This document shows positions 16,610 through 23,003 of a DNA stretch of 28,001 bases, one piece after another; position 1 is the first letter of the stretch, and each line of letters starts with the position of its first letter. The notes under the pieces were generated by a model that saw only the letters and a list, made by a program, of their open reading frames with translations, did no database searches and was not told where the DNA came from. Source of the stretch: a virus; the IMG/VR virus record IMGVR_UViG_3300049811_000194, positions 1 to 28,001 of that record; one strand, given 5' to 3'. Position numbers and translations under genes: made by a program.

Positions 16610-18164
16610 TGGCTTGGCGCGCTTGTTTTAGTTGTTTCAATATTGTTACAGGGGTCAGTGTAGATAAATCTCTAGGCCTTGCAATGGGCTGAACGGGGGC
16701 ATCTTTAATTAGCGGCGTTAGCTGGCATCCTACCCGCAGGGCATCTGTTGAGTGTGTGGCCTCGCCGTCTGATACCGCATCGTCGGGATCGTTCTTTGAG
16801 CGCTGGAGTGCTGGCATATAATCGCGTAGGTACTGGCAGCCCTCGCAGATGTAAAGCATGGGGAGGCGCTCTAGGGCCGATATTTCTTTGCCGATTAGCC
16901 TGGATCTGATTGCTTGATATCCTGGGATGCGCTTGGTGTCTCCTAGCGTTAGCGGTACACCCTCGCGCTTGAATACGTCTGCAATAGTGGGGCCGCCCGT
17001 GCCTATGAACGGGTAGGAATCCGTTAGGGTTATTCCGCAGGTCGTCTCTCTGGTGCGGGATAGTATTCCCTGGGCGATATCCTCGTTTCTCATGCGTAAG
17101 CCCTTGGCGGGGTCAGAGGGATCGCACCCGTACCATTCGCGGTATACGATGATCGCGCCTCTGGGATACCAACGTTTGCGGCCTTTATGGTCGGTAAATT
17201 GTTCGCCGTCGGACGTCGTTAGCCAGTAAACGGCAAAGGGATCGGCGAAACCCCAGTCGAATGAGCGCCACTTAAACCAATGCGCCGGCGGCTCAAAATC
17301 CGGTATGCAGTGATAGGGTTTGCCATCTTTGAACTCTTGGTACTCTCTGAAGAAATCACCCGTTAGCTGGTCCCAATCGCCCTCAAGAATTGCTTTTGCT
17401 GTTGCAGCATCGCCCATACCTGCAACACGGCGGGCCACGGCTTGAGCATCTTCGGACGGGTTATCAGTGACAAGCGCTGGGATATATTGGCGCATAAATC
17501 CGCCGTCATCGTCTGGCGCTCTGTGTATTTCTCCCACGGGCCATATCTTTACAAAGGCCCGCCTAAAATATCCCGCTGAAATTCCTAACGGGTTAGCGGT
17601 ATAGATTACTTTTGGAAAGAATTGCTTTAGCAGTTCCGGCTTGATGTCTGGATAAACGGGTCCTAAATATTGCGGTAATTTAGCTTGCATTTCTGGCTGA
17701 CAAGTTACCCAAGCTCTGAGCCAACGGATTCGGCGCTCTGCTATCTGCGTTGCCTCTTCGAATGTCCTGACGTGCTTTTCGATACCCTGGTGCTTGAGCA
17801 TTACGTCATCGCTGCTGCAATGCTCTAGCGAGATCAGCGATCCGGTCTCAACCCAACGAACTTCAGTTTTGTTGATTTTTACTATACCGTCTCGATCCCA
17901 AGGCGCGAGCAATTCTGGGAATGAGTAGCGCCCATCCATGTGGTTGGCGATAACGTCATCTTCGAATAAGCGGAATATGTCCAGTTGCAGATTAGGCACT
18001 GCAGCCGCCCAGATAATGTACTGAAATCTAGTCAGTGCAGATTTACCGCCGCGAGTAGCGCCGCCGAATAAATATTCATTGGCCAGCGTGGTAAATGCTT
18101 GCTGCTGCTTCGGATGCAGATTAGGTATGTAAATCTCACTCTTTCGAGTCTGGCTTCTTTCCAA
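16593..18164 (-). CDS. terL: Terminase large subunit (packaging ATPase/nuclease)
   Basis: This 523-residue protein is the DNA-packaging motor. The ATPase half has Walker A GGATRGGKS at 34-42, a Walker B-type FEEATQ at about 135-140, and a coupling motif YTANPLG at 188-194. The C-terminal RNase H-like nuclease has the three expected acidic sites: Asp303 in SFDWGFADPF, Asp382 in LTDSYPF, and Asp474 in HSTDALR. It acts with the small subunit upstream and the portal downstream, and overlaps both genes (29 and 17 bases). The start is a TTG (complement of 18162-18164) with only a weak GGTG site; the N-terminal IPNLHPKQQ motif lies a few residues in, so no better start exists downstream. Confidence 0.95.
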   Translation of the reverse strand: MERSQTRKSEIYIPNLHPKQQQAFTTLANEYLFGGATRGGKSALTRFQYIIWAAAVPNLQLDIFRLFEDDVIANHMDGRYSFPELLAPWDRDGIVKINKTEVRWVETGSLISLEHCSSDDVMLKHQGIEKHVRTFEEATQIAERRIRWLRAWVTCQPEMQAKLPQYLGPVYPDIKPELLKQFFPKVIYTANPLGISAGYFRRAFVKIWPVGEIHRAPDDDGGFMRQYIPALVTDNPSEDAQAVARRVAGMGDAATAKAILEGDWDQLTGDFFREYQEFKDGKPYHCIPDFEPPAHWFKWRSFDWGFADPFAVYWLTTSDGEQFTDHKGRKRWYPRGAIIVYREWYGCDPSDPAKGLRMRNEDIAQGILSRTRETTCGITLTDSYPFIGTGGPTIADVFKREGVPLTLGDTKRIPGYQAIRSRLIGKEISALERLPMLYICEGCQYLRDYMPALQRSKNDPDDAVSDGEATHSTDALRVGCQLTPLIKDAPVQPIARPRDLSTLTPVTILKQLKQARQANGRLR

Positions 18165-18507
18165 AGTTTATCACCATCGCAAGGGGCTGACCTTTTGGAT
18201 CTGATAATTCTAAGCGCTGCGAGTCTTTCCACTGCATCTGAGCTTTAGCCCAGAATATCGCTGCTGTGAGATTTTTCTGTGCTTGGGTGTAAAGGAATTT
18301 GCAAATCGTGGCGTTAGCTTTAGCGCGGCCGTTTTCGAACTCTTCGAGGTAATGGGTTCTCACGCAATCGCGGCCAATCTTTAGAATGCGCCCGATATCC
18401 TCTTGCGGCACTCCGTACCCTGCGAGCGTCTCGACCATGCTGCGCGACTGCTCCGTAGGCTGATGAGGCGGGCGGCCTCTGAGTTTTTTTGGTTTTTCTT
18501 CTGTCAT
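18136..18507 (-). CDS. terS: Terminase small subunit-like protein
   Basis: This 123-residue protein resembles small terminases that recognise packaging sites. It starts with a basic RGRPP segment (residues about 10-14, AT-hook-like). A helix-turn-helix follows at about 25-60 (YGVPQEDIGRILKIGRDCVR), then a helical oligomerisation segment (ENGRAKANATICKFLYTQAQ) and IFWAKAQMQWKD. Its position immediately before TerL, overlapping it by 29 bases, matches. Its ATG overlaps the methyltransferase stop as ATGA without a clear ribosome-binding site, so translation is likely coupled. Confidence 0.78.
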   Translation of the reverse strand: MTEEKPKKLRGRPPHQPTEQSRSMVETLAGYGVPQEDIGRILKIGRDCVRTHYLEEFENGRAKANATICKFLYTQAQKNLTAAIFWAKAQMQWKDSQRLELSDPKGQPLAMVINFGKKPDSKE

Positions 18508-19703
18508 AAGTTTATTGATTTCGGATCGAAATCCTCCCCGTTTATTTTAATTTTAACATCTTTCCCCGCATCGTTACGGTATTTTATATAACGCTCTAGA
18601 ATGACCTGGCAGGACTTAGGGCTTATCTCCATGCCGTAGCAGATGCGGTCTATCTGGTCGGCTGCGATTAGTGTGGTGCCAGAACCCAAATATGGATCTC
18701 CTATAAACTTATAATCATGAAAATTAATAAGCTCTAAAACCTTTTGAAAAAGTCGAATCGGTTTTTGTGTAGGATGCCCCGTAGATCTATCATGCCCACG
18801 CGCCGCAAAAGCTCCCGTTTGTTTTAATTCTCTAACTATTTGTCTTTTAATTTTTTTTGACACCCAAATAGTTTCAAAATCTGAACCAATCGCCCCATCA
18901 AGTAGCCCAATCTGATTGTCATTGCTTCTTTTATCCCATACAAGCAACGCCCCTTTGTTGCGTTCTGGAATATGTTCAATAAAATAATCTGAGCCGAATA
19001 TAATTTGAAATTTAGAATTCCAATTTGTAAAAATACATTTTATTAAATTTTCATTCCAATCATCACCATCGCCGACTATAGTTCTTTTGTTTTTCCCGTG
19101 CCAAGATGAATCCATTGAAATCCCGTAAGGCGGGTCAGTCAAAATAATATCAATACTTTCTTTTCCAATTAATTTTTTAACATGTTCTACATACGTTGTA
19201 TCCCCGCACATAACCCTATGCGGCCCAAGCTCAATCACATCGCCTATCTTGATGAACGGCTCTTCTGGTAATTCGCCGGGGCCGCCGTCTTCAAATACTT
19301 CGTTTTCTTCCTCAACTGGTGCGAGCTTTAGCAACTCATCGAGGCCCCAGTCTTCTGAGTTGAATTGTAGATCTTCTAGGTTATCTAGTTCGATTTTTAG
19401 ATTTTCGAAATCCCATTCGCTGTCATTCTGCAACTTGTTATCGAGTATGCGGTAGGCTTTCTTCTGAGCTTCCGTCAGCCCAGATATTTTATAGGTCGGC
19501 ACTGTTTTAAGGCCCAGTTTTTTAGCCGCCTCTAGTCTGCCGTGGCCGACTAAAATGATATTGGCCTCGTCAATTACTATGGGCTGATTAAAGCCAAATA
19601 GGTCGATGGAATTAGCTATAAGATTTACCTGCTCATCTGAGTGGACGCGATTATTGAACTGATATGGTATTAGTTGATCTATTTTTAGCTGCTCGATTTT
19701 CAT
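18504..19703 (-). CDS. ParB-like domain fused to a DNA methyltransferase
   Basis: This 399-residue fusion has two parts. Residues about 1-90 form a ParB/Srx-type domain (IDQLIPYQFNNRVHSDEQ, then VGHGRLEAAKKLGL and AYRILDNKL). Residues about 150-375 form a DNA methyltransferase of beta order: catalytic DPPY at 190-193, then HPTQKP at 310-315, and the S-adenosylmethionine site DPYLGSGTT at 336-344. DPPY suggests N6-adenine methylation, though N4-cytosine cannot be excluded. I chose the ATG at 19701-19703, which overlaps the previous stop as TGATG and lies 6 bases from AGAGG; the GTG just upstream is only 3 bases away. It directly precedes the terminase genes. It may mark phage DNA against restriction or affect packaging or late control. 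Confidence 0.9.
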   Translation of the reverse strand: MKIEQLKIDQLIPYQFNNRVHSDEQVNLIANSIDLFGFNQPIVIDEANIILVGHGRLEAAKKLGLKTVPTYKISGLTEAQKKAYRILDNKLQNDSEWDFENLKIELDNLEDLQFNSEDWGLDELLKLAPVEEENEVFEDGGPGELPEEPFIKIGDVIELGPHRVMCGDTTYVEHVKKLIGKESIDIILTDPPYGISMDSSWHGKNKRTIVGDGDDWNENLIKCIFTNWNSKFQIIFGSDYFIEHIPERNKGALLVWDKRSNDNQIGLLDGAIGSDFETIWVSKKIKRQIVRELKQTGAFAARGHDRSTGHPTQKPIRLFQKVLELINFHDYKFIGDPYLGSGTTLIAADQIDRICYGMEISPKSCQVILERYIKYRNDAGKDVKIKINGEDFDPKSINL

Positions 19704-20047
19704 CACGATCCTCTATTCATCTTCTGAGCGCCTTTGCCTGGCCACTTTAAAGTTATCTCTGCATGATTATGCGCTAGGAATCTCCGCAGAAATCCGTTTT
19801 TGGTGCGCGGTGCCAGCTTCTCAAGTGTAGCATCACAACTGTATACCTTGCGAGCGATATCTCTAAGCACTTGCGGGTCTAGTTCCAAGTGTTCGCAAAT
19901 GTACAGAAACGTAAACGGCTTTGTGCTTTTGTTGTCGATCCATTCCATCGCGCTCATTCTGATAGCCCCACGATGAGTAAATATATCGAGCAGAGCGCGT
20001 TCCAGAATTGCGGTAATTAGCGCTTCTTCTGGTGCTTGCACGTTCAA
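19703..20047 (-). CDS. Small protein of unknown function, possible helical DNA-binding type
   Basis: This protein has about 114 residues and starts with TTG (complement of 20045-20047), forming a TTGA overlap with the previous stop; a GTG two codons in is an alternative. The middle has the pattern WIDNKSTKPFTFLYICEHLE then LDPQVLRDIARKVYS, a helix-rich segment seen in conserved small proteins that I cannot name. The C-terminus is basic (RTKNGFLRRFLAHN, KGAQKMNRG). There is one internal Cys pair (ICEH, YSCD). It is sandwiched between a nuclease-like gene and the methyltransferase in a tightly overlapping group, so it may work with one of them. Confidence 0.65.
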   Translation of the reverse strand: MNVQAPEEALITAILERALLDIFTHRGAIRMSAMEWIDNKSTKPFTFLYICEHLELDPQVLRDIARKVYSCDATLEKLAPRTKNGFLRRFLAHNHAEITLKWPGKGAQKMNRGS

Positions 20048-20406
20048 CCCGTTGTAAATATTTCATCGCACCATTTGCCTAGAATTTCTATTCTAGGGTC
20101 TTCTGAGTCTGGAGTGAAGCTGATGAGGTGCAGCGGTAGGGCTGACAGCCAATACTTAATGGGCTTACCCTCTGTGACGAGTGCCTCAATCTTTGTTCGG
20201 TGCTTGCCGTGGGAGGTGTTGTCTGTGAATTGTACGCCGATCACTTCGCCCTCCTTGAGCGCCAAACAATCGATGCACCCTAGAAGATCGTGTTTGCGAA
20301 ATCGCTGACGCACTCCGCGAAACTCGGTAGCAACTAGGGTATACCCGCGAGCCTCGTAATATTTTTTAGTCTTTTGCCAGGTATTGAGGGTTTTTTGTTT
20401 TGGCAT
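20044..20406 (-). CDS. Possible PD-(D/E)XK-type nuclease, first gene of the late operon
   Basis: This 120-residue protein has the outline of a small restriction-like fold. A basic N-terminus (TWQKTKKYYEARGYTL) is followed by the segment RFRKHDLLGCIDCLALKEGE with Asp40 and Asp46. Then comes EVIGVQFTDN, where the usual E-x-K is replaced by a Q-x-T form known from divergent Holliday-junction-resolvase-like nucleases. The segment GKHRTKIEALV supplies a later Lys/Arg. Without a structure prediction the fold is a suggestion. It lies just downstream of the control region and has no Shine-Dalgarno site before its ATG, which is unusual. It could be a late endonuclease or resolvase that acts on DNA before packaging. 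Confidence 0.62.
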   Translation of the reverse strand: MPKQKTLNTWQKTKKYYEARGYTLVATEFRGVRQRFRKHDLLGCIDCLALKEGEVIGVQFTDNTSHGKHRTKIEALVTEGKPIKYWLSALPLHLISFTPDSEDPRIEILGKWCDEIFTTG

Positions 20407-20413
20407 TTGAAAA

Positions 20414-20483
20414 AGGTGACCGGGTGGACACGACAGATCTTTTTACCGGACAATTTTTATTTTTATAAGGAACCCGGTCACCT
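20414..20483. repeat. Perfect 12-bp inverted repeat (AGGTGACCGGGT / ACCCGGTCACCT)
   Basis: The arms lie at 20414-20425 and 20472-20483, separated by 46 bases. Each arm contains the odd palindrome GGTGACC. The left arm ends 8 bases before the ATG of the nuclease-like gene; the right arm abuts a TATAAA-like box on the minus strand. It fits a pair of operators for a looping repressor or activator, or a long RNA stem in the late leader. Confidence 0.7.
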
Positions 20484-20626
20484 GAGGGCTAAATACTAAA
20501 TTTTTTTTATTTGTGCAACAATTATCGTGCAATGAGATAAATTAATCCCGTCGCCTAAATATTCGGCGTAATTTCTGACAGGCCCTAGAAGCCAAAATTC
20601 CCAGTTAATATTCCAGGCCGCGCGAG

Positions 20627-20650
20627 CCTATCGAGGGGGGGGGGGATAGG
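20627..20650. repeat. 11-G homopolymer inside a 6-bp stem
   Basis: CCTATC (20627-20632) pairs with GATAGG (20645-20650) around a G-rich loop; the run of G spans 20635-20645. It is just past the stop of the 96-residue gene. Runs this long are prone to slippage and to sequencing error. Confidence 0.6.
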
Positions 20651-20668
20651 GTTACCCCTAGACTGACC

Positions 20669-20959
20669 CTAGATCTCCTCGCCTTGACCGTCCTGGAGCG
20701 TATGCGGGGCTATTAAACGGTCCCTCTGATGGCGGTCATAGGTGCGGGCCTGTGGGTCGAGGCTTAGGGCCATATCGGGATTAAGTACCAGCTCTATCTT
20801 AAAACCCTGTTCTGGTAATTTATTATTTTGCGCAAGGTAATTTCTGACGAGCCGAAATAATTCCAATTTATGAATTTGTAATAATTCGGGAGAAATAAAT
20901 TTCATAAATAAATTACCCAACCCGAAATCTTTTTTGTAGCTCCCGCGCTGAGGTTTCAT
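20669..20959 (-). CDS. Unknown small protein in the early block
   Basis: This frame encodes up to 96 residues. From the ATG at 20957-20959 it overlaps the previous gene by 47 bases; a later ATG at 20903-20905 (protein beginning MKFISPELLQ, 78 residues) starts 7 bases after that gene's stop and may be the true one. Neither has a good ribosome-binding site. The protein is helical at first (LQIHKLELFRLVRNYLAQNN), then has a strand (GFKIELVLNPD) and a polar acidic tail. No family or motif is recognised. It is the last gene of the leftward early operon and its stop codon lies within a CCCTAGA motif. Confidence 0.55.
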   Translation of the reverse strand: MKPQRGSYKKDFGLGNLFMKFISPELLQIHKLELFRLVRNYLAQNNKLPEQGFKIELVLNPDMALSLDPQARTYDRHQRDRLIAPHTLQDGQGEEI

Positions 20960-21188
20960 CCCATGCCCACATTTCGACAGGGGTATTTTTAATTATGATA
21001 TTTCCAACGGGTACTAGCCCATCGCGGGGATACGTAAACACGTAAGAGAACCCGCGAGGCATTGGGGTGAATACAAGCACGTCGCCCCGCTTGTGCTTCC
21101 AAGCGTAATCCTCTGCCCACTCATCATCTGAGCTGGTTAGGTATTCGCGCAGCACGCCATCCGAACACATTACGGTATATTTTTTCAT
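20913..21188 (-). CDS. Unknown small protein in the early block
   Basis: This protein has 91 residues: Trp/Asp/Glu-rich helices at the N-terminus (SSDDEWAEDYAWKHKRGD), central strands (VLVFTPMPRGFSYVFTYP) and the segment NIIIKNTPVEMWAWDETS. No signal peptide or membrane segment is visible. A strong GGAGG site lies 7 bases before the ATG, so expression seems well supported. It follows the helicase-loader-like gene by 19 bases. I do not recognise the family; small aromatic and acidic early proteins of this kind often interact with host enzymes, but that is speculation. Confidence 0.65.
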   Translation of the reverse strand: MKKYTVMCSDGVLREYLTSSDDEWAEDYAWKHKRGDVLVFTPMPRGFSYVFTYPRDGLVPVGNIIIKNTPVEMWAWDETSARELQKRFRVG

Positions 21189-21207
21189 TGTCTGTCCTCC
21201 GATAAAG

Positions 21208-21750
21208 TTAAATCAATTCCTGGATTCCTTCCTGGGTCATCGCCGGGATTTCTAATTGTTGTTTGCGGCCGTGGCGCGTGGCCTGATTTTGCTGATCGGC
21301 TGTCTGGTAGCCGGGCAAGCGTGGGTATTCGTAGGCCCACAAGGCTTTGGCTTCCTCTGCAAGCTGCTGGCGCTTGGTTGCTGTTACGCCGCGAGCAAAC
21401 ATAGCCATCATGAGCTTAAAGCACTGGTGCTCGAGTTTTATTTTCTCGGGTGATGGTGGGGCCCATCCGTCTTTGGCTTGCGGCGCTGCTGCTGCGGCTT
21501 GGGCGTTTAGGGTGCCTTGAGCTTTGATAAGTGCTTTTTTCAGGTCGCGATAAGTGGGGGCCTTCTCGCCGTGCTCGATCATAGAATTGATTGCGAGCCG
21601 GAAAGCGTCTTCGGTGAAGTGCTCAAGTTTCTTCAGCCAGGCTAAGCGCTGCTCGGCTGATAGCCGTAGGCCGCCATAAAAGTTTTGCAGCTCTTTGATC
21701 GCGGTGTCAAAAAATATTGGGTCAAGCGTTCTAGTGTTCCTCATCGTCAT
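21208..21750 (-). CDS. Putative helicase loader / replication accessory protein
   Basis: This protein has 180 residues. The N-terminal half is a helical bundle (FFDTAIKELQNFYGG, LAWLKKLEHFTEDAFRLAIN, then KAPTYRDLKKALIKAQ), a shape and motif style like the SPP1 G39P-type loader family. An Ala/Gln-rich linker (NAQAAAAAPQAKDG) leads to a C-terminal helical part. It overlaps the replication initiator gene by 20 bases, matching the initiator-loader pairing of many phages (lambda O and P; SPP1 gp38 and gp39). Two ATGs occur at 21748-21750 and 21742-21744; GGAG is better spaced for the second. No ATPase motif is present, so it is not a DnaC-type loader. The function is a reasoned guess. Confidence 0.62.
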   Translation of the reverse strand: MTMRNTRTLDPIFFDTAIKELQNFYGGLRLSAEQRLAWLKKLEHFTEDAFRLAINSMIEHGEKAPTYRDLKKALIKAQGTLNAQAAAAAPQAKDGWAPPSPEKIKLEHQCFKLMMAMFARGVTATKRQQLAEEAKALWAYEYPRLPGYQTADQQNQATRHGRKQQLEIPAMTQEGIQELI

Positions 21751-22615
21751 AGTCTCCTGAGTTAATCGATTTTAAATCTGCTAAGGCCAGAAATTTGCGA
21801 CTGGCCTCTGCCTCTTCGTCGTGAGCCAAGGAATTAAATGATTTTGGCGGGGCTAAGGATTTTTTATTTTTCATGACTTCTTGCAGCGGCCAGGCGCATA
21901 GCACCCTAGCGTGGTCCTTGTACTTCTGGAATTTCTTGGCGTTGCCGTTCTGGGCGTAGTTCTCGAGGATCTCACATGCTGCGATTATGTCTTCACGGGT
22001 TAGCCCGTGGGATTCAAACTTGGCTTTGACGATTTGGGCCTGGGCTTTGGTGAGCTTGACGCTAGGACAATTGGGGATCGGGATCGTTGGGACTGGTGGG
22101 GGGGGGTCTTCCTTCAGGACGGGTGGCGGGGCTGCGGTAGCGGCCCGTGTATTTGTTTTCTTGTCATTCTTAACATTATTTTCATTCTTATCATTCTTAT
22201 CATTCTTGTTTATGTACCGTCTGCTGTCCGTCTGCTGTACTGTCTGCTGTCCGTCTGCTGTACTGTCTGCTGTATCGTCCGAGCCGCCCTGGTAAGAATC
22301 ATAGTTCAAAACAGTAATAATTGTAGTGAGATAGCGGTCTTTAACTTGTATAATCTGCTGTCTCGTTTCTAAGAATCTTAGAAAGCGCCGGACCTTCCCT
22401 TTGCTCCACTGCCAACGTTGCGCCAATGTAATCTCGCTCCAGCCGATTTGGCCTCTTTTGATCGGAATTATGTTGCCGCGGATATTGATTTCGCCGTCCG
22501 TGTGGTTGGCAAATATGATTAGGTCCAGCCAGGCTTGGGCCTTGGTGAATGGCTCCAGTAGGTATATGGGATTGTCCTCAATCTGCCTATGAATCCGCAC
22601 CCACCCCTTTTTCAT
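21731..22615 (-). CDS. Replication initiation protein (lambda O / DnaD-like) with in-gene origin
   Basis: This 294-residue protein begins with GWVRIHRQIEDNPIYLLEPF, then AWLDLIIFANH and the segment GQIGWSEITLAQRW/SKGKVRRFLRFL, a winged-helix pattern of phage replication initiators (residues about 1-110). A low-complexity linker follows at about 111-185 (TADSTADGQQTVQQTD, NDK repeats, Pro-rich). The C-terminal domain (about 186-294) includes LTREDIIAACEILENYAQNG. The initiator is expected to bind origin repeats and recruit the helicase through the protein encoded next. The linker DNA itself carries iteron-like repeats and an AT-rich tract, as in the lambda O gene. The ATG has a GGCGGA site about 5 bases upstream. 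Confidence 0.82.
   Translation of the reverse strand: MKKGWVRIHRQIEDNPIYLLEPFTKAQAWLDLIIFANHTDGEINIRGNIIPIKRGQIGWSEITLAQRWQWSKGKVRRFLRFLETRQQIIQVKDRYLTTIITVLNYDSYQGGSDDTADSTADGQQTVQQTDSRRYINKNDKNDKNENNVKNDKKTNTRAATAAPPPVLKEDPPPPVPTIPIPNCPSVKLTKAQAQIVKAKFESHGLTREDIIAACEILENYAQNGNAKKFQKYKDHARVLCAWPLQEVMKNKKSLAPPKSFNSLAHDEEAEASRKFLALADLKSINSGDYDDEEH
22150..22273. other. Candidate replication origin inside the initiator gene
   Basis: Five copies of GTCTGCTGT lie at 22219, 22230, 22242, 22253 and 22265, spaced 11 or 12 bases (about one helical turn). They form two perfect 23-bp units plus a partial one. Directly beside them (22150-22217) is a T/A-rich tract with four TCATTCTT copies (22164, 22182, 22191, 22200). 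The 23-bp period is not a multiple of three, so the repeat is not protein-driven. Lambda ori has the same layout in gene O: iterons then an AT-rich unwinding element. Confidence 0.62.
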
Positions 22616-22629
22616 TGCTTCCGCCTTTG

Positions 22630-22827
22630 TTATTTATTGCCTAATTTATTCTGGGCTGATTTCTCTATTTGGGCGGCTGCCCATGCTTCGACATCTTTGC
22701 GCCGAAAACGGTAATCCACACCTACCCGGAAGTGCGGCAAGCCCTTTTCAATCAATGTTCTAAGAGTTCCGTTAGAAATCTTTAAGAGGGCTTTAACCTC
22801 TTTGAAAGTCATAAATTCGTCATTCAT
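22630..22827 (-). CDS. Small helix-turn-helix protein, excisionase/AlpA-like
   Basis: This 65-residue protein has the MerR-type winged helix used by excisionases and AlpA-like regulators: FMTFKEVKALLKISNGTLRT (first helices and turn), LIEKGLPHFRVGVDYRFRRK (wing and strand), DVEAWAAAQIEK (C-terminal helix). It is the first gene of the leftward early operon, close to a promoter-like pair on the minus strand, and faces the Bet gene across a divergent control region. It could control early transcription or direct recombination. No integrase is present in the window, so excisionase activity is unproven. The site before its ATG (AGG) is weak. Confidence 0.78.
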   Translation of the reverse strand: MNDEFMTFKEVKALLKISNGTLRTLIEKGLPHFRVGVDYRFRRKDVEAWAAAQIEKSAQNKLGNK

Positions 22828-22859
22828 AAATATAACCTATTAATATTACTACTCTTTAT

Positions 22860-22888
22860 AGTATACCCTAAAGCTCCACTTAATGCAA
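22860..22888 (-). promoter_or_regulatory. Putative leftward early promoter
   Basis: On the minus strand, TTGCAT (22883-22888) is followed by exactly 17 bases and TATACT (22860-22865), a five-of-six match to the -10 consensus. It lies about 33 bases before the start of the helix-turn-helix gene. Confidence 0.55.
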
Positions 22889-22934
22889 TAGAAATATTTC
22901 TTTATTCATTAGTGTATATTTGTATCTTTATCTA

Positions 22935-22963
22935 TTTACTTGCATCCAAATTTATACGATACT
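22935..22963 (+). promoter_or_regulatory. Putative rightward promoter for the Bet operon
   Basis: TTTACT (22935-22940), 17 bases, GATACT (22958-22963): both boxes match the sigma-70 consensus at four of six positions. The start would be near 22970, just before a 15-bp palindrome. Confidence 0.45.
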
Positions 22964-22972
22964 ACTCACATA

Positions 22973-22987
22973 GCAGCACGGTGCTGC
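22973..22987. promoter_or_regulatory. 15-bp palindromic operator candidate
   Basis: GCAGCAC, one G, then GTGCTGC form a perfect dyad with a one-base centre, so a hairpin is unlikely and a dimeric repressor site is more plausible. It covers the expected transcription start of the rightward operon and ends 7 bases before the GGAGG site of the Bet gene. Confidence 0.5.
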
Positions 22988-23003
22988 ATTTAACGGAGGA
23001 CAA

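Larger units (their letters stand above)
20407..20668. promoter_or_regulatory. Non-coding control region upstream of the late operon
   Basis: These 262 bases hold no supported gene. They contain a perfect 12-bp inverted repeat (20414-20425 and 20472-20483) and a T/A-rich stretch at 20500-20530. On the minus strand that stretch offers TTGCAC boxes 17 bases from weak -10-like boxes (TATTTA and TAAAAA). An 11-G run (20635-20645) sits between CCTATC and GATAGG. The motif CCCTAGA occurs three times (20583, 20656, 20667). This is the only long gap between replication genes and late genes, so a late promoter, operator or packaging site is expected here. Confidence 0.5.

Noticed and set aside
18504-19706. 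GTG at 19704-19706 as the methyltransferase start
   Set aside because: The next codon is ATG at 19701-19703, with a better-spaced AGAGG site and a TGATG overlap with the preceding stop.
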